From Streptomyces termitum (lineage in GTDB: Bacteria > Actinomycetota > Actinomycetes > Streptomycetales > Streptomycetaceae): 64,000 nt of DNA. The stretch lies in the NCBI RefSeq assembly GCF_014650175.1, contig NZ_BMUL01000003.1, forward strand, positions 62,001 to 126,000, written 5' to 3'. Positions 9,981 to 19,589 of this stretch are shown here, piece after piece; within the stretch, counting starts at the first letter, position 1; every line of letters starts with the position of its first letter. The position numbers and the translations under genes are program-made. The notes under the pieces were generated by a model that was not told the DNA's origin, did not search any database, and saw nothing but the letters and a program-made list of their open reading frames with translations.

Positions 9981-11186
9981 CTACGCGCGCCGCACCGTGA
10001 ACTCGCCCTCGGCCACCCGGGCCCGCAGCTCCTCGTCCGCCGCGACCTCCCCGGGGGACCGGACCACCGCCCCGTCCGCCCGCTGGAGCACCGCGTACCC
10101 CCGCTCCAGCGTCGCCGCCGGGGAGAGCGCCCGCACCCGGGCCCGCGTGTGCGACAGCTCCGAGTCCGCCCGGTCCAGCAGGTGCCCCAGCACCCGGCGG
10201 CTGCGCGCGAGGAGCGCGTCCAGCTCCTCCTCGCGGGCCTCCACCATCCGCAGCGGGCGCTCCATGACCGGCCGGGCCAGCGCCTGTGCCAGACCGCGCT
10301 CCTCGCGGTCCAGGAGCCCCCGGACCGTCCGCAGCGCCCGGTCCCGGAGGCCGTACACCCGCTCCAGCTCCTCGCCCACGTCGGGGACGATCTTCTTGGC
10401 CGCGTCCGTCGGCGTCGAGGCCCGCAGGTCGGCCACCAGGTCGAGCAGCGGGGAGTCCGGCTCGTGCCCGATCGCGGAGACCACCGGCGTCCGGCACGCG
10501 GCCACCGCCCGCACCAGCTCCTCGTCCGAGAACGGCAGCAGGTCCTCGACGCTGCCGCCGCCCCGGGCCACCACGATCACGTCCACCTCCGGGTGCGCGT
10601 CCAGCTCCCGGACCGCCCCGACGACCTGCGGCACCGCCTTCACGCCCTGCACCGCCACGTTCCGCACCTCGAAGCGGACGGCGGGCCAGCGGCGCCGCGC
10701 GTTCTCCAGGACGTCCCGCTCGGCGGCCGAGGCCCGGCCGCAGACCAGGCCGATCAGCTGGGGCAGGAACGGCAGCGGTCTCTTCCGGTCGAGGGCGAAC
10801 AGCCCCTCGCCCGCCAGCGTCCGCTTCAGCTGCTCCAGCCGGGCCAGCAGCTCGCCGATCCCGACCGGCTTGATCTCGGCGGCCCGCAGCGACAGCTGCC
10901 CCCGGGGCCCGTACCACTCCGGTTTCGCGTGCACGACGACCCGGGCGCCCTCGGAGACGACGTCCGCCACCGCGTCGAAGACCTGCCGGTAGCAGGTCAC
11001 GGAGAGGGAGACGTCGTGCGAGGGATCGCGCAGGGTCAGGAAGACCACCCCGGCGCCGGGGCGCCGCGAGAGCTGCGTGATCTGCCCCTCGACCCAGATC
11101 GCCCCCAGCCGGTCGATCCACCCCCCGATCATCCGGGAGACCTCACCGACGGGAAGCGGTGCTTCGGCGGACGTAGTCAGAGCCAT
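9981..11186 (-). CDS. xseA: Exodeoxyribonuclease VII large subunit
   Basis: A 401-residue protein. It has an N-terminal OB fold ([26 protein letters not shown], about residues 20-110), a catalytic domain with [27 protein letters not shown] and [27 protein letters not shown], and a coiled-coil C-terminal part. It is the nuclease subunit of exonuclease VII and works with XseB. Upstream, ATGACG, a 17-bp spacer, TACGCT and a 6-bp gap precede the ATG, which suggests a leaderless mRNA. Confidence 0.95.
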   Translation of the reverse strand: MALTTSAEAPLPVGEVSRMIGGWIDRLGAIWVEGQITQLSRRPGAGVVFLTLRDPSHDVSLSVTCYRQVFDAVADVVSEGARVVVHAKPEWYGPRGQLSLRAAEIKPVGIGELLARLEQLKRTLAGEGLFALDRKRPLPFLPQLIGLVCGRASAAERDVLENARRRWPAVRFEVRNVAVQGVKAVPQVVGAVRELDAHPEVDVIVVARGGGSVEDLLPFSDEELVRAVAACRTPVVSAIGHEPDSPLLDLVADLRASTPTDAAKKIVPDVGEELERVYGLRDRALRTVRGLLDREERGLAQALARPVMERPLRMVEAREEELDALLARSRRVLGHLLDRADSELSHTRARVRALSPAATLERGYAVLQRADGAVVRSPGEVAADEELRARVAEGEFTVRRA

Positions 11187-11192
11187 GCACCG

Positions 11193-11221
11193 AGCGTAAC
11201 GGCGCCCTCCGACAACGTCAT
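11193..11221 (-). promoter_or_regulatory. xseA promoter, leaderless type
   Basis: ATGACG (-35), a 17-bp spacer and TACGCT (-10) on the minus strand, with 6 bp between the -10 and the xseA ATG. No Shine-Dalgarno sequence can fit in that interval. Confidence 0.6.
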
Positions 11222-11273
11222 CGGTACGAAGGGGACGGCGCCCGCCGCCGAAGGCCCCCCGCCCGCACCGCCC

Positions 11274-12659
11274 TCACCCCCCGGCCGTCCGCCGCCCCGT
11301 GCCCTGGAGGGCGAGGACCACCAGGCCGACGGCGAACCAGACCACGCCCACCACCTGCGCCGCGGCCGACGCCTCGACGATCACGGCGACGAGGATCGCC
11401 GCGCCGAGCACCGGGACCACCACGTGCCGCAGCCAGTGCGGCGGCCCCTCCGTGCGCCGGACCGCGAACCACCCCACCACGCTCGCGTGCAGCAGCACGA
11501 AGGCGGTCAGGGCGCCGACGTCCACCACCGACACCAGGTGGTCCAGGCCGTCGTCGCGGCGGGCCGCCCACAGCGCCGCGGTCATCGTCACCACCGCCGA
11601 CACCAGCAGCGCCACCCGGGGGACGCCCGAGTCGGTGCGGGCCAGCGCGCGCGGCAGCCGGCCCTCGCGGCCCATCGCGAAGAGCAGCCGCCCGCCCGCC
11701 GCCTGCCCGGCGAGCGCCGCGAAGGCCGCGCCGATCGCCTTCGACACGGCGACCAGGTCGTGCAGCCAGCCGCCGACCGAGGCGTCGACGGCGTCGTAGA
11801 AGGCGGAGCCCTGCTTCCCCGGATCGGCCGCCAGCTCCGCCGAGGAGACCGGCTCCAGGAGCGCGACCAGCCAGGTCTGGGCGACGAACAGGGCGCCGGC
11901 GAGGACCAGGCAGAAGAGCAGCGCCCGCGCCACCTTCGCCGAGCCCCCGGTGACCTCCTCGGCGAAGGCCGCGATCGCGTCGAAGCCGAGGTACGACAGG
12001 ACCGCGACCGACACCGCGCCGACCACCGCCGCGAGGGAGAAGGACGTGTCGCCGGTGAGCGGCGACCACCAGTCGCGCTGCGCCCCGTCCCGTACGAGCA
12101 CGACCGCCGCCGACACCACGAAGACCAGCAGCACCACGACCTCCATCAGGAGCACCGCGAAGCCGACCCGGGCCGCCGCCCGCACCCCCCACAGGTTGAG
12201 CAGCGTCGTCACCACCACCGCGATCCCGGTCCACACCCACCGGTCCACCTCCGGCACCAGCGCCTCCATCGCGATCCCCGCGAAGAGGTAGGCGACGGCC
12301 GGGATCAGCAGGTAGTCGAGCAGCGCCATCCAGCCGGCGACGAAGCCGGGCCCCTCGCCGAGCCCCTTGCGGGCGTACGCGAAGACGGAGCCGGCCTGCG
12401 GGGCGACCCGGACCATCTGCGCGTAGCTGAACGCCGTGAACGCCATGGCCACCGTCGCCACGACGTACACCAGTGCGACCGCCCCGTGCGACTTCGCGTC
12501 CAGCGTGCCGAAGACGCCCACCGGCGCCATCGGGGCGATGAACAGCAGCCCGTACACCACCAGATCGCGGAATCCGAGACTCCGGCGGAGGCCCTCGTGG
12601 TCCGTCCCGCCCGGCGGCCGGCCCGCCGACTCCCCGTTCACCTGCGCCTTCTCAGCCAT
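11274..12659 (-). CDS. APC-superfamily amino acid permease
   Basis: A 461-residue integral membrane protein with about 12 hydrophobic segments. The first carries [22 protein letters not shown], the unwound TM1 region of APC transporters, and TM6 carries [18 protein letters not shown], the conserved GxxxF/ExxN-like block. It imports or exchanges an amino acid or amine across the cytoplasmic membrane. The substrate is not predictable from the motifs. The start [11 protein letters not shown] was chosen because homology begins shortly after it; the longer upstream reading runs antisense through ispH. It is divergent from ispH. Confidence 0.85.
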   Translation of the reverse strand: MAEKAQVNGESAGRPPGGTDHEGLRRSLGFRDLVVYGLLFIAPMAPVGVFGTLDAKSHGAVALVYVVATVAMAFTAFSYAQMVRVAPQAGSVFAYARKGLGEGPGFVAGWMALLDYLLIPAVAYLFAGIAMEALVPEVDRWVWTGIAVVVTTLLNLWGVRAAARVGFAVLLMEVVVLLVFVVSAAVVLVRDGAQRDWWSPLTGDTSFSLAAVVGAVSVAVLSYLGFDAIAAFAEEVTGGSAKVARALLFCLVLAGALFVAQTWLVALLEPVSSAELAADPGKQGSAFYDAVDASVGGWLHDLVAVSKAIGAAFAALAGQAAGGRLLFAMGREGRLPRALARTDSGVPRVALLVSAVVTMTAALWAARRDDGLDHLVSVVDVGALTAFVLLHASVVGWFAVRRTEGPPHWLRHVVVPVLGAAILVAVIVEASAAAQVVGVVWFAVGLVVLALQGTGRRTAGG

Positions 12660-12709
12660 GGCGCCAGTTTCGGCCACGGTCGGCCTCCAGCCGCTCACCG
12701 ACGCGGCCT

Positions 12710-12715
12710 TACGAT
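12710..12715 (+). promoter_or_regulatory. ispH -10 box, leaderless type
   Basis: TACGAT with 7 bp to the ATG at 12723. It overlaps an alternative upstream ATG (12714), which therefore would not be in the transcript. The -35 is weak. Confidence 0.5.
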
Positions 12716-12722
12716 GGGACGC

Positions 12723-13751
12723 ATGACTGCAACGCCCGCGCCGACGCCCGAGTCCGCCCCCGCGACCCCGAGCGCCACCGACCGCCCCAAGCGCGTCCTG
12801 CTCGCCGCCCCCCGCGGCTACTGCGCGGGCGTGGACCGCGCCGTGATCGCCGTGGAGAAGGCCCTGGAGCAGTACGGGGCCCCCGTCTACGTCCGCCACG
12901 AGATCGTCCACAACAAGTACGTGGTCCAGACGCTGGAGCGGAAGGGCGCGATCTTCGTCGACCAGGCCACCGAGGTCCCGCCGGGCAACATCGTGATGTT
13001 CTCCGCGCACGGCGTCGCCCCGACCGTCCACGAGGAGGCCCGCCGCGGCCGGCTCGCGACGATCGACGCGACCTGCCCGCTGGTCACCAAGGTCCACAAG
13101 GAAGCCGTCCGGTACGCCAACGAGGACTTCGACATCCTCCTCATCGGCCACGAGGGCCACGAGGAGGTCATCGGCACCTCCGGCGAGGCCCCCGACCACA
13201 TCCAGCTCGTCGACGGCCCCGAGGACGTCGCCGAGATCGAGGTCCGCGACCCCTCCCGGGTCGTCTGGCTCTCCCAGACCACCCTCTCCGTCGACGAGAC
13301 GATGGAGACGGTCGACGCCCTCAAGGACAAGTTCCCGCAGCTCCTCTCCCCGCCGTCGGACGACATCTGCTACGCCACGCAGAACCGCCAGACCGCGATC
13401 AAGGAGCTGGCCGGCCAGGCCGAGCTGGTCATCGTCGTCGGCTCCAAGAACTCCTCCAACTCGATCCGCATGGTCGAGGTCGCCAAGCAGGCCGGCGTCC
13501 CCGCCGCCCACCTGGTCGACTTCGCGAGCGAGATCGACGAGGCGTGGCTGGAGGGCGTCACCTCCGTCGGCCTCTCCTCCGGCGCCTCCGTCCCCGACGT
13601 GCTGGTCCAGGAGGTCCTGGAGTGGCTGGCGCAGCGCGGGTACGCCGACGTGGAGCTGGTGAAGACCGCCGACGAGCACCTCACCTTCTCGCTCCCCAAG
13701 GAGCTCCGCCGCGACCTGCGCGCCGAGGCCGCCTCGCTCGTCGAGGAGTAG
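12723..13751 (+). CDS. ispH: 4-hydroxy-3-methylbut-2-enyl diphosphate reductase
   Basis: A 342-residue Fe-S enzyme of the last step of the MEP isoprenoid pathway; it makes IPP and [32 protein letters not shown] and [12 protein letters not shown] hold the three cluster cysteines. SAHGVAP, GHEGHEE and SSNSIRMVE are the diphosphate-binding motifs. I start at [11 protein letters not shown], because the -10 box lies over the earlier ATG. The gene is followed 29 bp later by ppgK in the same direction. Confidence 0.95.
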   Translation: MTATPAPTPESAPATPSATDRPKRVLLAAPRGYCAGVDRAVIAVEKALEQYGAPVYVRHEIVHNKYVVQTLERKGAIFVDQATEVPPGNIVMFSAHGVAPTVHEEARRGRLATIDATCPLVTKVHKEAVRYANEDFDILLIGHEGHEEVIGTSGEAPDHIQLVDGPEDVAEIEVRDPSRVVWLSQTTLSVDETMETVDALKDKFPQLLSPPSDDICYATQNRQTAIKELAGQAELVIVVGSKNSSNSIRMVEVAKQAGVPAAHLVDFASEIDEAWLEGVTSVGLSSGASVPDVLVQEVLEWLAQRGYADVELVKTADEHLTFSLPKELRRDLRAEAASLVEE

Positions 13752-13768
13752 GAGCCGCCGCCGCCGGT

Positions 13769-13774
13769 TAGCGT
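13769..13774 (+). promoter_or_regulatory. ppgK -10 box, leaderless type
   Basis: TAGCGT with 6 bp to the ppgK ATG. The gap after ispH is only 29 bp, so ppgK may have its own leaderless promoter as well as read-through from ispH. Confidence 0.4.
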
Positions 13775-13780
13775 GACTCC

Positions 13781-14536
13781 ATGAACGTCTTCGGAGTGGA
13801 CATCGGCGGCTCGGGCATCAAGGGCGCCCCCGTGGACCTGGAGCGGGGCGCCCTCGCCGAGGAGCGGCACAAGGTCCTCACCCCGCGGCCCGCGACCCCG
13901 CACGACGTCGCGGGCCGCGTCGCGGAGGTCGTGGAGCACTTCGGCTGGGACGGCCCCGTCGGCGTCACCTTCCCCGGCGTCGTCACCGGCAGTACGGTCC
14001 GTACCGCCGCCAACGTCGACGCGGCCTGGGTCGGCACCGACGCCGGAGTCCTCATCGGCGAGGCCGTCGGCGGCCTGCCCGTCACCGTCCTCAACGACGC
14101 CGACGCGGCCGGAGTCGCCGAGATGACCTTCGGCGCGGGCCGGGGCCGCACCGGCACCGTCATCCTGCTCACCCTCGGCACCGGCATCGGCTCCGCCGTC
14201 TTCACCGGCGGCCGGCTGGTCCCCAACACGGAACTCGGCCACCTGGAGCTCAAGGGCCACGACGCGGAGAAGCGCGCCTCCTCCAGGGCCCGCGAGGACG
14301 AGGACCTGACCTGGGAGCACTGGGCCACCAAGCGGCTCCGCAAGTACCTCGCCCACGTGGAGATGCTCTTCTCCCCGGAACTCTTCATCCTCGGCGGCGG
14401 CGTCAGCCGCAAGGCCGACAAGTTCCTCCCCTACCTCGACGGCCTGCGCACCGAGATCGTCCCGGCGGAACTGCGCAACGACGCGGGCATCGTGGGCGCG
14501 GCGATGGCGGCGAGCCGGGTCGCGGGGACCGGCTGA
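13781..14536 (+). CDS. ppgK: Polyphosphate glucokinase (ROK family)
   Basis: A 251-residue kinase that phosphorylates glucose with polyphosphate or [19 protein letters not shown] is the phosphate-1 motif, VLNDADAAG and [12 protein letters not shown] are the sugar and adenosine motifs, and [17 protein letters not shown] is the segment characteristic of PpgK. It acts in the cytosol at the entry of glycolysis. Length and motif order match actinobacterial PpgK fully. Confidence 0.93.
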   Translation: MNVFGVDIGGSGIKGAPVDLERGALAEERHKVLTPRPATPHDVAGRVAEVVEHFGWDGPVGVTFPGVVTGSTVRTAANVDAAWVGTDAGVLIGEAVGGLPVTVLNDADAAGVAEMTFGAGRGRTGTVILLTLGTGIGSAVFTGGRLVPNTELGHLELKGHDAEKRASSRAREDEDLTWEHWATKRLRKYLAHVEMLFSPELFILGGGVSRKADKFLPYLDGLRTEIVPAELRNDAGIVGAAMAASRVAGTG

Positions 14537-14592
14537 GCGGTCCGGACCGGGGGCAGATGGGCCCCGGGGCGGGGACGTCCGGCCCGGTTGTT

Positions 14593-14767
14593 CGGACGGG
14601 AGCCTGACTGCGGGTCCTGGGCCCCGGGGCGCGGGTGCCGCGGGCCGCGTGCGGGGTCCTGGCCGGTTCGGAAGGTACGGCCTTGTCGCCGGACGGGAGC
14701 CCGACGGCGACGGGTCCCGGTGCGTGGACCGCGGTTCTAGGCTCCGGGGCGCGGGCCGCGTGCGGGG
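14593..14767. repeat. Imperfect direct repeat at the 3' end of the DUF6542 gene
   Basis: Copy 1 (14593-14656) and copy 2 (14690-14767) both begin CGGACGGGAGCC and both end in GGCGCGGG...GGCCGCGTGCGGGG, with insertions in copy 2. Copy 2 overlaps the end of the DUF6542 gene. The stretch 14537-14736 has no other feature I can support. Confidence 0.6.
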
Positions 14768-15408
14768 GTGCGGCCGGGGCGCCGGGCGGGTGCCGGGGCG
14801 GCGGCGCCGCGGGCGGGACCCGCGGCCTGGCCCGCGCCGGGACGGCTCCGGCGCCGGGCGATGTCCCGCGCCTTCCGCACGCTCGCCACGACACCGGCGA
14901 TCAGCGTGCCCCCGTACAGCCAGCCCGCGTGCACGGCGAGGGCGGTGACGACGGCCATGGCCTGCCCGCCGAAACCACCGCTGCCGCCCGCGATCGGCAC
15001 GACGCCGACGGCGAAGGCGATCGGGACCGCGATCGGCGCGGTGACCAGGTCGGCGGTCCGCACCCAGAGCGCCGTCAGCGCGCTGACCGGCAGGAACAGC
15101 AGCCCGAACGCCAGCGGCGACCCGTCCAGGACCAGCCAGTCCAGGAAACCGACCAGGAGCATCGCGGCCGAGGCGAAGAGCCCGGCGCCGAGGCCGGTCA
15201 GCTTGGGCGCGGGCAGCCGCCGCAGCGCCTGGACCACGGGCGGTACGGGCCGCCGCCCGGCGGCCGGGGCGCCCACCCGGTACACGGCGGGGGTCCCGGC
15301 GGCCGCCGCCCCGGCCCCCTCCGCCTCCACGAGCGCGCCCGAAGGCGGCGTGAGGGGGGTCTGCGGCCGTCGGCGGTCGCGCGGCTGACTGGTCCTGTGC
15401 TGCTCCAC
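14737..15408 (-). CDS. DUF6542-like multi-pass membrane protein
   Basis: A 223-residue protein. A basic, Pro/Ala-rich N-terminal part (about 1-85) precedes four hydrophobic segments (LTGLGAGLFASAAMLLVGFLDWLVL, LAFGLLFLPVSALTALWV, LVTAPIAVPIAFAVGVVPIAG, AVVTALAVHAGWLYGGTLIAGV) and a basic tail. The layout matches an uncharacterised actinobacterial membrane family found next to ychF. I set the start at GTG (VEQHRTSQ), because TACGTT lies 6 bp upstream of it. Function unknown. It is divergent from ychF. Confidence 0.75.
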   Translation of the reverse strand: MEQHRTSQPRDRRRPQTPLTPPSGALVEAEGAGAAAAGTPAVYRVGAPAAGRRPVPPVVQALRRLPAPKLTGLGAGLFASAAMLLVGFLDWLVLDGSPLAFGLLFLPVSALTALWVRTADLVTAPIAVPIAFAVGVVPIAGGSGGFGGQAMAVVTALAVHAGWLYGGTLIAGVVASVRKARDIARRRSRPGAGQAAGPARGAAAPAPARRPGRTPARGPRPGA

Positions 15409-15414
15409 CGCACC

Positions 15415-15420
15415 AACGTA
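15415..15420 (-). promoter_or_regulatory. -10 box of the DUF6542 gene, leaderless type
   Basis: TACGTT on the minus strand with 6 bp to the GTG start; no ribosome binding site is present. Confidence 0.45.
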
Positions 15421-15520
15421 GGTCGGGAGGGGGCGGGAAACGGGTCCAGGACACGCACTTTGGACGACCTTGGACCGCAGTTCGACCGAAGGCGACCGTC
15501 CGGGGCCGCTTCGGGTCCGG

Positions 15521-15549
15521 TTCGGGACGGCGCGGCGCGCCCGTAAACT
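15521..15549 (+). promoter_or_regulatory. ychF promoter
   Basis: TTCGGG (15521-15526), a 17-bp spacer and TAAACT (15544-15549). The leader of about 35 nt carries a GGAGG-like element too far from the GTG to be the only ribosome site. Confidence 0.4.
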
Positions 15550-15588
15550 GGAGGCTCCACCCACTCCGGACGCCAGGAAGTCGCCACC

Positions 15589-16677
<1,089 letters not shown>

Positions 16678-16693
16678 CGTTTCGTCAAGTTTT

Positions 16694-16725
16694 GCGCCCG
16701 GCCCACTTGTCGGTGGGTCGGGCGC
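16694..16725 (+). terminator. ychF terminator
   Basis: A 13-bp stem with one G-U pair (GCGCCCGGCCCAC with GTGGGTCGGGCGC) followed by GGGCTTTTGC, 16 nt after the ychF stop. Confidence 0.85.
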
Positions 16726-16798
16726 GGGCTTTTGCTCGCGGGGAGTTCTCGTCCCCGTGATGAGGGGGAGTGGCAGGTCCGATCGGCGCGAGACCGCG

Positions 16799-17191
16799 TC
16801 AGGCCTTGACGACCTCGACGGAAGGGCCGCACAGGAGTGTCGGGTCCTCGGGGTCGGAGGTCAGGACGGTGACCGGCCGGGGGGTGTTGCGGGCGATGGC
16901 GGCGAGAGCGGCGTCGATGGCGTACTTGTGGCCGTGAAGGTGATGGGCGCGAAGGAGGACGGCGGCCCGGTCGGTGATCTCCTTGGTGACGTCGTGAACG
17001 TCGACGCGGGAGAGGATCCACTTGATGCGGGCCGGGTGGATGCGCTCGTGGTCGGCCTCAAGCGTGGTCATGGCGCTGGTGGCGACGCGGATGCCCTCTT
17101 CCGAGGCCGCTTGGACCAGGGCCACGACGGTACGGTCCTTGCGGTAGAGCTTCGAGAGGCCTTCGCTGTCGAGCAGGAGGGTGCCAGGCAT
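16799..17191 (-). CDS. VapC-like PIN-domain toxin
   Basis: A 130-residue PIN-fold protein. The acidic metal-binding residues are visible as LLDSEGL (D8), TLEADHE (E45), AIDAAL (D94) and LTSDPED (D112). VapC toxins are Mg-dependent RNases that cut tRNA or rRNA when free of antitoxin. The ATG overlaps the stop of the preceding antitoxin as TAATG, so translation is coupled. It is the second gene of the pair, and a terminator separates it from ychF. The RNA target cannot be inferred. Confidence 0.85.
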   Translation of the reverse strand: MPGTLLLDSEGLSKLYRKDRTVVALVQAASEEGIRVATSAMTTLEADHERIHPARIKWILSRVDVHDVTKEITDRAAVLLRAHHLHGHKYAIDAALAAIARNTPRPVTVLTSDPEDPTLLCGPSVEVVKA

Positions 17192-17442
17192 TAGGCGGCG
17201 GTCCCACCGGTCTGCCGGTGGTCGTGGCGCAGCAGCGCCCGGGCGGCCTCGATCTCCTCGCGGGTGAGAGCTTCGTTGTCGGTCTCGAAGTCGGCGACGA
17301 TCTCCCGGAGCTTGTCCATGGCGACCCGCTGTTCGAGTGCCTCGGCGACGTAGGCGGAGAAACCGCCCGGGCCGACGTGGGCGCGTACGGCCTCGGCGAG
17401 GTCCTCGGGCAGGCTGATCGAGTACTTCCTGCTACCGCTCAT
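17191..17442 (-). CDS. Antitoxin partner of the PIN toxin
   Basis: An 83-residue protein. KYSISLPEDLAEAVRAHVGPGGFSAYVAEALEQRV looks like a ribbon-helix-helix DNA-binding module, and the acidic C-terminal half (DFETDNEALTREEIEAARALL) would wrap the toxin. It precedes and overlaps the toxin gene, which fits autoregulation. TAGGAT lies 7 bp before the ATG, so I prefer this start over a GTG 47 codons upstream, whose extra residues look random. Confidence 0.8.
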   Translation of the reverse strand: MSGSRKYSISLPEDLAEAVRAHVGPGGFSAYVAEALEQRVAMDKLREIVADFETDNEALTREEIEAARALLRHDHRQTGGTAA

Positions 17443-17465
17443 GGCACCAATCCTACCGGTGGTGG
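17443..17465 (-). promoter_or_regulatory. Toxin-antitoxin promoter and candidate autoregulatory operator
   Basis: TAGGAT (17455-17450, minus) is 7 bp from the antitoxin ATG. A CACC-N9-GGTG inverted repeat and extra CCACC copies flank the -10, a plausible site for the ribbon-helix-helix antitoxin. Confidence 0.4.
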
Positions 17466-17688
17466 TAAGTCCTCGTGAGGTGAACGGCCCCACGGACAGA
17501 GCGGTCGCGGTGGAGTCGGCGGGGAGATGCGATCGGCGTTCCACGGGCCGGGCTGGTCCATGGCGAAGCCCCCCGCTCAGCAAGAAGCCATCCTCTTCAG
17601 GGCCGGAAGAATCACCAGGGATCGCAGGCGCTGCCGAGTCCGGCGGCGCACACTGAGGTGAGTGCGATCCGCTCCGCGAGGTGATCCG

Positions 17689-18369
17689 ATGCGCCGCATC
17701 CTGTCTGCCGGTTGCGCCTCTCTCCTGGCGCTGACACTCGCCGGGGTGAGTGGCTGTGGCTCCTCCGGCGAGGAGAAGAAGGTGGAAACGGGTTCGACAG
17801 TCACGAGGACCCGGACCGTCACAGCGGAGCCGACGCCCACTTCCACTTTCACGCCCACGCCGCCCTCCATCCCGCCGAAGCCGACTGCGACTCCCCCTGC
17901 TGACGCGGCCTCCACGGTCGAGGCGTACTTCGCTGCCGTCAATGCGCGCGACTACCGACGAGCGTGGGACCTCGGGGGCAAGAATCTTGGCGGCTCTTAC
18001 GAGTCCTTCCAGGCAGGATTTGCCGACACCGTTCAGGACACCGTTCGCATTGTCGATGTCCAGGACGGCGCGGTCACGGTCACGCTCGACGCCCTGCAGG
18101 CGGATGGGACCGTGCGTTCCTTCGAGGGCACGTACGAGGTCAGGAACGGGGTGATTGTCGGCGCCGACGTACGGCCCGTGGCGAGCCCGACGCCGGAGAG
18201 CGCGGCACCGACAGTGCCGGAGGACACCAACCGCTCATATCCCCCGGGTCCTCCTGCGGGTGTTCCCGACGTCGACTGCTCAGACCTTCCTGGTCCCGTC
18301 TGGGTCGGCCCCTCCGACCCCCACCGCCTCGACCTCGACGGCGATGGCATCGGCTGCGAACTCGACTGA
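17689..18369 (+). CDS. Lipoprotein with C-terminal excalibur calcium-binding motif
   Basis: A 226-residue protein. The signal peptide ends in a lipobox (LAGVSGCGSS, Cys about 23). A Thr/Pro-rich linker (about 35-70) leads to a small NTF2/DUF4878-like domain (TVEAYFAAVNARDYRRAWDLGG...). The C-terminus has VDCSDL...DPHRLDLDGDGIGCELD, the excalibur motif (DxDxDGxxCE) that probably binds calcium. It is an envelope protein of unknown role. I chose the ATG with GAGGTGAT upstream over a GTG nine codons earlier. Confidence 0.8.
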   Translation: MRRILSAGCASLLALTLAGVSGCGSSGEEKKVETGSTVTRTRTVTAEPTPTSTFTPTPPSIPPKPTATPPADAASTVEAYFAAVNARDYRRAWDLGGKNLGGSYESFQAGFADTVQDTVRIVDVQDGAVTVTLDALQADGTVRSFEGTYEVRNGVIVGADVRPVASPTPESAAPTVPEDTNRSYPPGPPAGVPDVDCSDLPGPVWVGPSDPHRLDLDGDGIGCELD

Positions 18370-18602
18370 AGTCCCGGACGCCGGGCAGCGTCCGGGGCAT
18401 GGGTACGACGCGGCCCGGCATCTCGGGCTGCGGAAGTGATCAGTTGTCGGCGAACGCACCGGAGGTCGGTCCAGCGGCGCTTTCTCGGTCTCGGGACACC
18501 CGGCCGGTCCGCAGCCGGTCCGCAGGTCGGGACCCGACCGTACGCGTTCCGCTTCGAGGGGTGACCCGTTCGGCGAAAGGCCGTCTCTCCCCGGGTGCGT
18601 GC

Positions 18603-18624
18603 GGGGTGGGGTGGGGTCAGAGGG
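18603..18624 (+). other. G-quadruplex motif over the stop codon of the MDR gene
   Basis: Four G-runs on the + strand (GGGG at 18603, 18608 and 18613, then GGG at 18622) with loops of 1, 1 and 5 nt, covering the MDR stop codon at 18617-18619. Further G-runs continue at 18676-18725. The + strand is the template for this gene. The preceding 18370-18616 holds no gene. Confidence 0.55.
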
Positions 18625-19579
18625 TGAAGACGATTTTGCCGAAGTGGGTGCCTTCGGTCATGCGGGTGAAGCCTTGGGGGGCTTGGGAGAGGGGGAGGGT
18701 GGGGTCGAGGGTGGGGTGGGTGCGGGTGGTGGTGAGGAAGGTGAGGAGGGCGCGGAGTTCGGGGACGGTGGCGAGGGTGGAGCCTCTGACGGTGAGTTCG
18801 TGGGAGGCGATGCGGGTGAGTTCGGTGGTGGTGGGGCGGTCGCCGGAGGTGGCGCCGGAGAGGACGAGGGTGCCGCCGCGGCGCAGGGCGTGGATCGAGT
18901 GCGACCAGGTGGCGGCGCCGACGGTCTCCAGGACGGCGTCGACGGGGTGGGGGAGCGGGGCGCCGGGTTCCAGGACGTCGGTGGCGCCGAGGGCGAGGGC
19001 GCGGGCGCGCCGGTCGGGGTCGCGGCCGGTGGCGTAGACGCGGAGGCCGGCGGCGCGGGCGAGGGCGATCGCGGCGGTGGCGACGCCGCCGCCGGAGCCC
19101 TGCACGAGGACGGAGTCGCCGGGGCGGACGCGGGCCTGGGTGAAGAGCATCCGGTAGGCGGTGAGCCAGGCGGTGGGGAGGCAGGCGGCCTCCGCGAAGG
19201 AGAGGCCGGGGGGTTTGGGGACGAGGTTCGCGGTGGGGACGGTGACCTGTTCGGCGAAGGTGCCCTGGTACTTCTCGGTGAGGATCGAGCGGGCCTCGCC
19301 GGGGGCGAGGCCGTGGCCGGTGAGGCCGACGACGGGGTGCACGACGACCTCGTTGCCGTCCTCGTCGACGCCGGCCGCGTCGGTGCCGAGGATCATGGGG
19401 AGGCGGTCGGCGGAGAGGCCGACGCCGCGCAGCGACCACAGGTCGTGGTGGTTCAGCGCGGCGGCGCGGACGGTGACGCGGCTCCAGCCGGGGCGGGGCC
19501 GGGGGGCCGGGCGCTCCCCGAGGCGCAGGCCGTCGAGGGGGTCGGGGAGGCCGAGCTCGGCGGCGTAGACGGCGAACAT
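18617..19579 (-). CDS. Medium-chain dehydrogenase/reductase (quinone oxidoreductase-like, zinc-free)
   Basis: A 320-residue NADPH-dependent MDR protein with an N-terminal GroES-like domain (AALNHHDLWSLRGVG, ILGTDAAG, KYQGTFAEQVTVP) and a Rossmann domain with VLVQGSGGGVATAAIALARA. The zinc-ligand cysteines are absent, as in quinone oxidoreductases and enoyl reductases. It is the last gene of the leftward left arm, 10 bp after the KASIII gene. Enoyl reduction during acyl-chain building, or a tailoring reduction, would fit. Which reaction it catalyses is not shown by the sequence. Confidence 0.8.
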   Translation of the reverse strand: MFAVYAAELGLPDPLDGLRLGERPAPRPRPGWSRVTVRAAALNHHDLWSLRGVGLSADRLPMILGTDAAGVDEDGNEVVVHPVVGLTGHGLAPGEARSILTEKYQGTFAEQVTVPTANLVPKPPGLSFAEAACLPTAWLTAYRMLFTQARVRPGDSVLVQGSGGGVATAAIALARAAGLRVYATGRDPDRRARALALGATDVLEPGAPLPHPVDAVLETVGAATWSHSIHALRRGGTLVLSGATSGDRPTTTELTRIASHELTVRGSTLATVPELRALLTFLTTTRTHPTLDPTLPLSQAPQGFTRMTEGTHFGKIVFTL

Positions 19580-19589
19580 GGCGGGCCGG

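Noticed and set aside
12660..13679. Longer permease frame running antisense through ispH
   Set aside because: The permease homology begins at the ATG at 12659, and ispH is unmistakable on the + strand.
17443..17583. Upstream GTG start giving the antitoxin 47 extra residues
   Set aside because: The extra residues look random, and the -10 box lies 7 bp before the downstream ATG.
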